DNA of 64,000 bases from Oscheius tipulae (lineage: Eukaryota; Nematoda; Chromadorea; Rhabditida; Rhabditidae): positions 8,518,501 through 8,582,500 of the forward strand of contig JASJZH010000005.1 of NCBI GenBank assembly GCA_037178975.1, written 5' to 3'. The notes under the pieces are model-generated. The model made no database searches. It was not told the DNA's origin and was given only the letters and a program-made list of their open reading frames with translations. The translations under genes were made by a program, and so were the position numbers. Of the stretch, positions 44,931 to 55,700 are shown one piece after another; position 1 is the first letter of the stretch; each line of letters opens with the position of its first letter.

Positions 44931-45633
44931 ATACCCCCCGCTTCTGTGCTTACATTTTATTGATACATTGCCAATCTTTTTAATTTGCTGCATATAGTTT
45001 TAGCTGCTTTCTCATCAAATCCTCACTCTAAACAAGGCAGTAATCTCAACAAGCCCACAACCGCTTCTATACTTTAATAAAGTCTTTCAAAACATGTTCT
45101 GCTACTTATATGGTGTTTTCTGCAAAATTGTATTTTTAGCATGTTTTTGTTGGAAAACAAGATGAGTTGAGCTGGCAACTCATTTACATGTTTGTCCTAC
45201 TCTTTGAAAGCGCGTTAAAGCCAAGTACTCAGAGGGTTTCTACTTGTTTTTTTTACATTCAGTCACATATTTTTTATTTGATCAGACCGCTAAAGAAACC
45301 CTATAAGGCTGGAAAGATATAAAAAATAAAGTACCCGTGTTTGTCTCACCATATTTCTAATTGAGAGGTTTGCACTCCTTTTCTCTATTTTCGGCTGGTG
45401 TTTTCTCGATCCGTGAGGCTGAGGCAGTTTGTCCTCTCCAGCTTCACTGAATGCCTTACAATAGAAGTTGTACAGGAAAATTCAAGTCGTTGCCCGAAAA
45501 TCTGCGGTCCTGAAACGATTGTGCGCTCCAATCGGGTCGCTCCCATTCGAATGTCCTTTTATTTACTTCCTTCACCCATTCCTGCTGTCGCTCCAATCTT
45601 TCCGTCAAAATTTAAACGTTTTTTCAGCTTTGT
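44931..45633. other. Twinkle 3' region and PPIL3 upstream region
   Basis: Contains AATAAAGTC near 45078, a likely Twinkle poly(A) signal, and AT-rich sequence. No exon is seen. The AG acceptor TTTTTTCAG lies eight bases before the PPIL3 ATG. Confidence 0.5.
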
Positions 45634-46647
45634 ATGTCCGTGACCCTGCACACAACAGCCGGAGACATCAAGATTGAGCTCTACTGCGAAGAGTGCCCCA
45701 AAACTTGCGAGGTGACGACTTTTAATTCTACTCAACCCATTTTTTTAGAACTTCTTGGCCCTTTGTGCCAGCGACTACTACAAGAACAACGTCATCGTGA
45801 GAAATATCAAGGATTTTATGGTACAGACCGGTGACCCGACTGGCACCGGAAAAGGAGGACAATCTATCTGGGGAGCTCCGTTCGAGGACGAAATCAACCC
45901 CGAGCTGAAGGTATTTTGTTAAACATTTACTAAAAAGCTGCCACTTACTAAACGAGGTTCTTATAATCCTGCCAGTTTCACGCATTGGCAGCCTCCCCCT
46001 GCCTGTTTCTGCTACTGAAAATATCGCGTGGATACAGATAGTTACTCACGGAGATCGAGCTCGGGTTGCGCGGTCGAGACGGCGGCAGTTAGACAGCTTT
46101 AAGGCCACAACCGCGATTTTTAACCTGTTTTGAGCCAGGAAACTCACTAAAAAGGATCTCATATGCTTACTCAGCAGAAGAAACACTACAAAATGTTACT
46201 TTACAAGAATAATAGGCCCCGGACTGGTTCTGAACGTCTGATCCCTCGCGTCCCAATCTTTATCGTCTACCATAGGCTACAGGCAGACTGACAGAGACAA
46301 TTTAAGAAACGTTCATTTCCAGCACGACGCACGCGGCGTCCTGTCTATGGCCTCAAACGGCCCTAACAGCAACAGAAGTCAGTTTTTCATCATCTACGAC
46401 AAGCAGCCGCATCTGGACTTGAAGCACACCGTTTTCGGAAGGTTTGACTGTTTTGTTTCTTTCACCCAAATCCACATTTGTAGAGTAATCGATGGTTTTG
46501 ACACTCTGGAGGAGCTCGAGACTACCAAGGTTGATGCAAAATACCGTCCGGTTGTGGAGCAGAGGTAGATTTACTTATTTTACCCCCAAAAAATCGTGTT
46601 TTAGGATCAAAAGTGTTACAATCCATGCCAATCCTCTTGCAGCCTAA
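45634..46647 (+). CDS. PPIL3: PPIL3, spliceosome-associated cyclophilin (peptidyl-prolyl isomerase)
   Basis: Single-domain cyclophilin of about 160 residues, start [20 protein letters not shown], as in the PPIL3 family. Conserved blocks follow over three introns: [80 protein letters not shown] and the end [10 protein letters not shown]. The catalytic Arg is present in [14 protein letters not shown], and the QFFI motif is intact, so activity is expected. PPIL3 is a nuclear protein found in the human spliceosome. A long intron near 45913-46320 holds a decayed tRNA-like piece at about 46045. The gene is 126 bases upstream of MALSU1 on the same strand. Confidence 0.95.
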
Positions 46648-46773
46648 CTCCTTTCCATTGTAGGTCCAATTTTTATAATTTTTATTTTAAAAAAATTAAG
46701 ATTTACCCCCCGTAATCTGTCACAAAACGTTGTCGAAAACCATCAAAATGATATCACAGAAAAAATCCGTAAA

Positions 46774-47966
46774 ATGCAAGAATACTTTGATCAATATGCC
46801 GAGGAATATGTGGAAGAGGCCGAGACTGAACCTGCTGTAAAATATCAGAGACCTGTCGAGATTGTTCCGAGGTAATTTTGCCGTTTTAACCATGGTTTTA
46901 TTACTTTTTTTAGTGTGGAGAGTCTCGAAGATGTCGTCAATTTGCTGAAAGAGCAGCGCGCTAAAGATATCGTCGTGCTGACAGATCCGTCAGCTCATTC
47001 CATTATTTCTTCTTTGGTAAGACTTCATTTTTTTTCACCCTATTGTGAATAAAACACGTCAAACTTTAGAAGATCAATAAAATGACGTTGCGATGGGAAA
47101 CAAAAGTGATGATAAAACCGCCCAACTATTCATAAGATTTTCGGTGGAAAACGAATTTGTCGAAAAAATTATTTTTAAATTTGTCTCTCGTTTTCGCATA
47201 GATTATCACCAAAAGGTTAACTTTCTCCCTGAAATAATGCCAGGAATCTTGGGAACCAGAACTGTGCGAAAGTAAATTTTTTATTGAGGGACTGGTTTTC
47301 TCAACCTTTTCTAGAGCACGCTACTATCAATTTACCGACTTACGAAGGGATTGAAGCCTTGGTTGAGCCAAGATGGACATCGAACGTGGGATCCCTTGAT
47401 TGACGCTCTCCTTGTAAATTTCATAATGCTGTCTCGCTACGATCCTAGCACATTGTCATTAGGCGGACGTTTTTGATAGCACTGAAGTATAGGAGATAGG
47501 TGGCTAGGCTGTTTACTATAATAAAAAGTATGTATACTATACTCGTTGGACTCGACACGTTATCGAGACGGATTCGACTCACCTTGAGCCGAGCCAAATG
47601 CTGTATATTGGTATAATCGAGTCGACTCGAACCCCAAGTATAATGTTTACCATCTCTGATTCAGATAGTCTGCTCCCCGTTCAATAGCCGCCACGGATTC
47701 GCCGTGGCCGAGATTCTTCGTCGTGCCACTAAGACGGCCTCCGTCCCCTCCCAAATCTCGAAGTTGTCTCTTCGTCGCCACGCCGGCTGGTTCCAGGTCG
47801 ATATTGGCCGAATTCAGGTACTTTGTTGTGACAATAAACCAAAAAAAACGTTTAGGTAAATGTGATGAGCGAGGAGGTACGGGAGCGCTATGATCTGGAG
47901 AGCCTATGGGCTGCCGGAGAGGAAGAAGTCGAGCCAGAAATCTCGTTGATCCCTCCTCCACGTTAA
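46774..47966 (+). CDS. MALSU1: MALSU1/RsfS-like mitochondrial ribosome assembly factor
   Basis: RsfS (DUF143) proteins bind uL14 on the large ribosomal subunit and block premature joining. In human mitochondria MALSU1 does this during assembly. Visible blocks: SVESLEDVVNLLKEQRAKDI, then IVCSPFNSRHGFAVAEILRR, AGWFQVDIGRIQVNVMSEEV and RERYDLESLWAAGEEEVEPE, ending ISLIPPPR. They match the human order, including DFG-like DIGRIQVNVM and ERYDLESLW. The second and third coding exons join in phase 0. The first exon, from the ATG at 46774, is acidic (MQEYFDQYAEEYVEEAETE) and does not look like a mitochondrial presequence; in-frame stops lie just upstream. An AG acceptor (TATCACAG) is about 15 bases before the ATG. 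Confidence 0.85.
47322..47420 (+). repeat. Dispersed repeat, partner of 37945-38045
   Basis: Same ordered blocks as the Twinkle-intron copy, here in a MALSU1 intron. It is followed at 47540-47650 by a second shared sequence (see findings). Confidence 0.6.
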
Positions 47967-50900
47967 TTTTTGCTACAAATTGTCAGTCTCTCTCTCTCTC
48001 TCGAATATAAAAGCGTCGTTTGTTGTCATTAGGCCCCCGGTATTTTCTGATCCGCTTCCGCCGGTCATGTCATGGCAGAAAACCGGAACGGACACTCTCC
48101 TCTCCCCGAGACCAAGCGAGCTGTTTGTTTTGCATTACCCTCATTATCCCATTCTCACCATTTCTCCTTTCTTCCTCTCGCTTTCTAGAGAAACAGGTAG
48201 ATGTTTAACCAGCAGATACGACTGATTACAGTAACCAATAATACTATAATGCATCTGTAGAGAAACAGCTGGCAAGTATTAGTTTTTTTGCACCAAAAAC
48301 AATTTGAACCTTTGTATCCTTTAAGTAGTTTTCTATGATGTCAGAAGAGTAGGAGGGGAAGAAACAATCTAATAAGGAATACTTGCGAACTCGCGGACGA
48401 CTGATCTATTAGGGTAGTACTCGAGAACCATTTGGATGAGTACTTCGAGACAATCGTCCGATTTTGCTAGAATGCACCCTGGACCGGATTATGTAAAATT
48501 AAAAAAAAAAAAAAAACAGCAACCCCGGTCCATCTCAACGGTAAACGTGCCGCCTGCAAGATGGCAAACGTATAATATGTCGGCCGAATGGAGAGCGCAG
48601 CGTACTCATGTGCTCGTGGGTTTGGATCTATTTTTCATTTTTCTGTAAGTTGACTTCCAAAACTGAGCACTTTATCTGACATGTCACTTCTTGAAAGAGA
48701 CAGGGACAAAATAATATGATGACAGGGTAAGGAGACATGCCACTAGACAGACGCGAATACTCACCACTATACTACGGCAGGAAAGCGCAATGGCAGGTGG
48801 CGCCAGCGCGAATAAAAGCCCAAGTTCGATTCCCGCCGCGGCACAACCCATTGTTGCATCCTCTCACAGGTCGGTGAAAAGAGAGTTGTAGACAACCTGT
48901 ACTTTCATGACTGCTCAAGTCATCTCTTGTCACTGACTGCCGCCTGTCGCGAACCATCTAAAACTACACGATATCTAACATTCTCGACTTGTTGTCGCGC
49001 CTGCTCCCATCCTCCTCCCAAATATTTGTACAGGTAATCAAACTTCCAGTAGTCTCGATCTCCCTTTCCTACTCGCTTCCAATATGCAAATTACTTTCAC
49101 CAGCGCTGGGCATTGATACGCGTGCCCCCGAGCTTAATAATAATAAGCTGCGTTGCCATGTCAGCACCGAGCCGTTCCTATTTGTCCTGGAAAAGGAACT
49201 ACCGCAGTAGACACGCGTATGCCTTCGGGCGTTGTCGGCGGACACACAAAGACGGAACCAGTCTCCCCCTGGGCCCCTACGAAGCTTGCAATCAAAACAT
49301 AATTGATACGAACACACGTCTCTCTCTCTTCTTTCCGTTACGCATTATATCTCAGGGTCAAATCGCTCTGTCTCTCTATCTCTCCGTCTCTCTAGCTCTC
49401 TACTTCTGTCTCTCTTTGTCACACTGTCTTTCTAACTCTCTGACTCTCTGTAGCGCAGTTACTCTGTCTCTCTATTTCTATGTCTCTCTGTCCTTTTCCG
49501 TTACACATAATATAATATCTCAGGGTCAAGTCTCGCACTCACTAAAAAGGGAGAGAGATATCAAGTTGCCTCTCTCTCGAACGAGCTGCCAATTGAGTGT
49601 TCGAGGCAAACACCTGTGCGACCACAGCCATAATAAAACCCTCTTTCGGTTTTGATGGATGTCAGCAGCGCGGCCAGTGCTTGTTGTTTTTCATCCACTC
49701 GCAGGTGTTTCTTCTCACACCTCTCGGCCCCGAGCTTTTTCCTTTTCCCTTCGCCCCATCTCGTCTCTATTTCATCTAACAGCTTTACCCTCTTTCTCTT
49801 CTAGGCGTTGTTTCAAGTTCGGATAGCTTGAAAATAGAAAAAAAACTGCCCCCGGGATCGAACCCTGGATTTTTGGGACATTGAGTGAGCATTTTGGCGC
49901 TGCGCCATAAAGGCAAAGTTTTCCAGATCGCATGATATCTCGAGGGAGGGGTGAGAGTTAGGCAGTTAGTCTTGGCCAGTTTATGTCATATCCTGCTATT
50001 AACTGTCAACGAGGCACGCGCCTATTTTCTTTGGAAGGTACCCGTCATACAACAGTGCAGTGTCTTTATTTGCAAGGTTTTCTTGGCTTATATCTCAAGG
50101 GGCCATATAACTCTAATTCAGTATACATCTGAGACATTACTGTCTCGTTCGAATAGACGAATCATATTCTACCGAGAACAATGAGCCATTCATCGTTTTC
50201 AGCAGTTTGAACCCCACAATCAATCCACTTAGTATAGGGCCGATTGATCCCGAGCGCTCTTCTTGCCTCGCAACCTAATTGCCCGCGCTTTACTTCAAGT
50301 CATTAAAAGAAGGGGGACCACTTCACAAGAAGCCTCGCTCTAATATTCAGGTCGTGTGAATTTGTCTCTCTCAATATGCAACTGTGACCACAGAGAGACG
50401 ACACAAAGAGACGCCTGACCAAACATGTATTGTGGCAGTCTGATTGGCTTCTTGTCTTTTCCTCATTCCCGACTGACCTCCTTTTCTCCACCTCCTCTAT
50501 CGTCATCCAAGCCCCTGCCTGATAGTCGGTCAGACCGTAAATCTTGTCGTCGTTGCCGAAGATTACGACGACAAGGCCACGCAGCCGATGGGGGTGGCCC
50601 GGTTCTCACCCCTTTTTCCAGCTATCTCTCTCTTCATAATTGAAACATTTGCTTTGATCTTTGTCATTTTTTTTTGTAATTGATACTTTTCAGATTTCGT
50701 TTCACAGCTTTCAATACTGTCTGGAAAGAAACAAACACATGGATTTAGATGAAGATGGAGTCTCAAAGGTGGGTCAAAGCCAAAAATCTTAAGCTTGCCC
50801 ATTCCGGCGAATTATTCGAGCAGATCAATTCATTTTCTAGCATATTTGGTCTTATTTTAATGCTGACGAACTGAAAAATGTGATACGATAACTTTCTAAT

Positions 50901-52783
50901 ACCGTGATTGTTATTAGAACGAACTAGGATTTCAATGCGGTGGGCTCCGTTGCGTGCTAAAGCGTTGCCTGCCGCACTGAGATTCCAGATCATTGTGATG
51001 AAGTTCTGCGCCCTCAAAAGCTATTTTATCGTTTTTCTCAGTCTAAGAGCTGCAAAATGACACCAAACATGCCATAAAAGCTTTGCCTGAGGTTTTATTT
51101 GATTTACGGTGGTTTCGTGAATTTTGGTCTTCTGTATCTCCAAACGTGGTTCTTTTCTAAGAACATAAGAGAACAGAGTGTAAGAAGGAGAGACGGCCTT
51201 GGCAGAGCTAATGACTCGTCAAATTTGTGATCCGGGCGTCGGCGGCACTCATGAGTTCGAGTGTCTTCCACCCCTCCGGCGGCGATCCTCGCTCTCTCTC
51301 CCTTTCACAAAAACTGTTCTGCTCTTCCCATGTCTTCTCATTGTATTTGTGTTCCCGTGTTATGGAATGCGCGCGCAATATCTCATTCCCCACTGCTGTT
51401 TGCCATGTAGTCGCTCCGTGCATTATAGTCTTCTGAGCTCTTTTTTGTCTCAGGAACTAGATCATAGCGGGCTAATTGTGCCCGCTTTCAGACTTGCTTC
51501 CTCCGAGGATACGATCCGGTGACCGTAGCTGCCTCAATTCAGCTCCGTCTGCCATTCCAGATGCTTCAGTCGACCAGCAACAATTCAAGAATGGTAGGTT
51601 CTGGAATGCATTGTGAAGGAGTTCGAGGCGCGAGAGAACGCGAACAAGCCATTGTTTCATCTTATTAATCTATGTATTTTTCAACACAGGTAGGGTCCGT
51701 AAAACATTTCAAAACTTTAATCGATCCTAAAGGTTCATTGAACTGAGGATGACTCTTTAGACTCCAAAACTTCGTTGCAGAACTCATGGTCAGAAATTTT
51801 ACGTGTCAGCATTCAACACTGAGCCAATATCTTATAAGCCATAAAAGCTCGAACCAAAGAGGGCAAGTCGAGAGTTATCGGGTGATCTAGTTCAAAATGC
51901 CCAGAAGTCTGTATGTCTGTCTGTCTGAATCCCTAATTGGCAATTTGTCACATATACTTTGTGACTGCAAAAGCCTCTTTGCAAGTCAAACCAACCCGAG
52001 ATAGTTTGGGAGATGCATCTCTGAGAAAACGTTGCTCCGGTAGCTTGTTTGGAACATCATCTACCTGTCACGAGCCTCAAGGGGGCATCAGCCAAACTTA
52101 TTAGATTGAAAAGTCAGCTGAGACCAGAAAGTCGGTGCTTCCACAAATTGAGCAATATCGCCGTGCCTATCTTCTAGTCACAACCGACTTGTCAACTAAA
52201 TCTCAATAACTCTTGACTTGCCATCTTTGTTTCAACTAGTGTTGCATGTACAAATACCGAAGTTTGCGACTTTCTTGCCTGACTATCCAACGCTGAAATG
52301 CTAAAATGTCATTAGGTACTCCGTCAAGTAGCCAAAAGGCCCCTTAAAGAGAGAATCTTTTATGTCCATGGGTCCCGTAACCAGCTGCTCAGGTCTTATT
52401 GTAAGTTAAGACTACTCCCAGCTAAGAATCTTCCAAAAATCCACCCATCTGACCCATGACCTTGCACAGCGAACACAAATCCAAAAATGAGGCGCACTTG
52501 GCGCCAATTTGGCTGTCAGTACGGATTTGTATCGAGTTTGGAGATGTGTCGAGAATCTCGAATCCCGAGGATTAGCGCCATCACTTCCGATTTGGGGGAG
52601 ATAAATGGAACAGGGTTCCTCCTCGAGAGCCCTCAGGGCGTCCCGGACACACAGTCCACTATTCCATTCACCCACTTCAATAGTCCGTATGAATATACTG
52701 TTCATAGTTTCTCGCAACGTTTTTCGTCGAGAGAATTTATGTGATTTGACAGTCCCTGTCAATTATCCCCCTCTCTCTCCACC
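47967..52783. other. Repeat-rich region upstream of the RhoGEF, possibly with its 5' exons
   Basis: No gene is certain. It has CTCT tracts (47985-48001, 49320-49490), SINE-like copies (about 48785-48845 and 49850-49915) and a run of 16 A at about 48499. Two short phase-0 candidates could be RhoGEF 5' exons: 50739-50768 (MDLDEDGVSK, donor GTGGGT) and 51543-51593 (LRLPFQMLQSTSNNSRM, donor GTAGGT). Confidence 0.4.
49850..49915 (-). repeat. tRNA-derived SINE-like element
   Basis: Minus strand: TTATGGCGCAGCGCCAAAAT then CCAGGGTTCGATCCCGGGGG, with an exact T stem. Confidence 0.65.
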
Positions 52784-55700
52784 AGATCCCAGTCAGCTGA
52801 GCCGCTGCCTCCTGAGGCGTATCCTATTGTGCCACAAAGAGGATTTATCTCTCCCCCCTCACCTGCTTGCTGACTTTCGAAAGATAGTGAAAGTACGAAA
52901 TATTATAGGTTGTTTCATGCTGAACTGGCTCCAAATGACTGAATGTTAAACTAAACACAGAATTTGGGCGAACCATTATAACCTTCTCAGCTTTCTAAAA
53001 CCGGGTTACATCCATGGCACAATGCCAAGTGACATGATCTGTGGGTTCCCGGGCTTCAAATTTCTTTTGCCTACATCCATAACTTCCATATTTTACGGAA
53101 ATTAAACATTTTAGACGGCTCCAGTCCTCCTACATCGTCGTCTATCCCTCCTAGAGGCACTGAACAACTCGATCCAGGACGACGACTGCAGTTTGTTCGA
53201 GTCGTCGAGCAAAGTAAGTAGGTGTGCTGATCCCCTTCTGGGTGTGGCTCCGCGCGGAAGTGTGCATTGTGTCCACCCGCTATACTTGTTTGTGTGTGCG
53301 ACTCTCCTTCCCCTAGTCAGAACAATTAGTACTACGACTACGACTATTCACACGTGAACTTCATTGTTGGCCGCGATGTCTTGTTCCGCTCTTCAAGAGC
53401 AACCTCTCATTCATCTCGTCCTTTGCTTACTTAACTCGTGTCGCTTATCTCTAACCACTTTCAGATGGCAGCATCCTGCTCAATGGACTTCTCCCCTTCC
53501 ACCGACGAACGCATATACTCCGTCAAACAGGTTCTGCAGAGGGTAGGTCATGTAAATTTGCATAGTTCATCGATTGACGAGCTAACAATGACTAACAAAC
53601 AGACTACTCAACAACAAAGATTTCTATTCTATAGCCCGATTTTCAACGACTGAACCCAATCAAAAGTACAAAAGTAGAAGATCCGTCGCAAAACGGAACG
53701 CGTCCTATAGACTCCTTAGAATTCCGAGGTGTCTTTGCTTCTATGGCGCAGTGCCAAGTGGCGCGACCTATTGTCCACGGGTGCGGGGTTCGGATCCCGG
53801 ACTTCCAAGTTCTTTAGAAAAAGATAAAAGAGAGTGACCCCCTTCCCTTGTTTACCCAATAATACGCGCTAGTTTGTACCTGGAGGTGTCGGTTATTTGT
53901 CCATCTCATGTTCCACCAGCCTGTGGTCCTGCTGCTCCAACTGTGGGCGGCGCGCACACTCTCTCTATTTCCTCGCTAGCCATAAACACTCCGACTTGGC
54001 CTCTCCCGCCACATATGAAATGCCGTCGTACCGTATTGTAAAGGCTCAATCCTCATCGGCCTGTGTCATTGCTATTCGTCTTCCGAGGGTACGTGTGTTA
54101 TCAGAGACGACCCCTGTCCTGACCTCCCTCTGATTAGCATACAGTCGTCCTAACATAATCCCTCGAGGCCGGCCTCCAAAAGGCGACGCTTCCCGATTGT
54201 TCTTTTGCTTCCCTCGTCCTCCTCGGTCCGGTCGACTTAATCGCCCCCTGGGGCCACGAAACAGGTCGTGAGAGCAGTGGAATGACTCTCGTTATTCCAA
54301 TTAGACACTCTGTAAGTTCAGTCTCCTCTTACTCTGTGTACCCAACTCCCCCCGGTGTCCTCATTCCCAAACCTATTACCTTCAGTCGTTAACTGATCCC
54401 CTGTTTTTGTCACCTCTTAATTGCTCTTTTCCCGGCAAGGTAAAAAGGTGTTCGGGGAGAGGAGAGAAACTTTTCTGGAACCGTAAATGATGCCGGTTTC
54501 AGAACAATGATCTGCTGACCGAGCGAGGCCGTCTCTCAATGCGAGTACCAAGAATCTATGTCAAAAATAGCCGCGAGGAGGTACAGGAGATGCCAAGACT
54601 GGTCAGGTCCAGGACGACGAAACGGTCCAAGAGTCAACCGAACCATAGCAATTCTTCGCAAGAGTCAGACTACGAGTATGGTAGGTTCTTTGTTTAGTGA
54701 CTGTCTCATACTGTCCCTTCAGATTTGTCCGGATCCAGTCACGTGTCCCGGATTGAGTGCGGCGACTCTCCACCATGGCCCAGGGGCTGTCGCTGCTCGA
54801 TGCAAAGTACCAGTAGCAGCTTGGGAAGTCGAAGTACGACCTCGAGTAATGACAGCGGGGTAGGTATAAGTCTGCGGGAGGAGAGATGACCGACAAATAT
54901 TTGCCTCGCGTTTCGGAACGAATAACTCGGACACAAAAAGAGAAGACGGACAGCAAATGAACACAGACGCAAAAGCGAGACCGACCAGATCATCCTCAAA
55001 CACAACACGACATGGATTAAATAGCAAAGAAACAAAGAGGCAGTGACAGTGGCCTACCTCTGTTAGCGATGCCAATCTTGTCAAAAGTCGGTTCCTTGGG
55101 GTCGATGATCGTGTACAGCTCCTTTCCTTCCCTTTCATCTCTTCTGATGCAGCTAAGATTGCGGAGTCGACCAGAAGACAGGCAGGGCTTCATGAACGTA
55201 AAGGCAGCTCGGTTTGTCTGAAGTAGACTTCTGAATTTTTGGGGCGAGAGGAACCTACCATCTGATAGGGGCGAAAGCGCAGGACTAGATTGCCAAACTT
55301 TGAAATTGCGGACCTTAGACTTGACATGTCAAGAAGTGTCAACGATTTGTAATCAGAGGAACACAGGCAGTGACAGAGAGACGGTATGTTTTCAGATAGT
55401 ATTGGCCGAAGCATCCTGGGACCACGTGGCCCTACTCCCCGATGAGCTCCCCTTTGCTTCTGGCGATGTTATCACGAGTAAGTACGTCCTATAAAACACG
55501 AACTCTTCTTTGTTCAGTATTGGATTCTTCCTCCCAAACGGGCCTGTGGTTCGGCTCGTGTGGGGATTCCCAAGGCTGGTTTCCGGCCAGTCACGTGCGG
55601 CTGCTCTCCTGCTCCCAACAGTCGCGGCCCACATCGACCAGTGCCATTCATAACTGGGAGCCACAGCAGAGGCAGCGAAGAATTAGAGTCGTGGATGAGT

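Noticed and set aside
49113-49655. 180-codon plus-strand frame in the RhoGEF upstream region
   Set aside because: Its centre is a translated CTCTGTCT tract (LSLYLSVSLALYFCLSLS), which is open in all frames. No domain or splice support.
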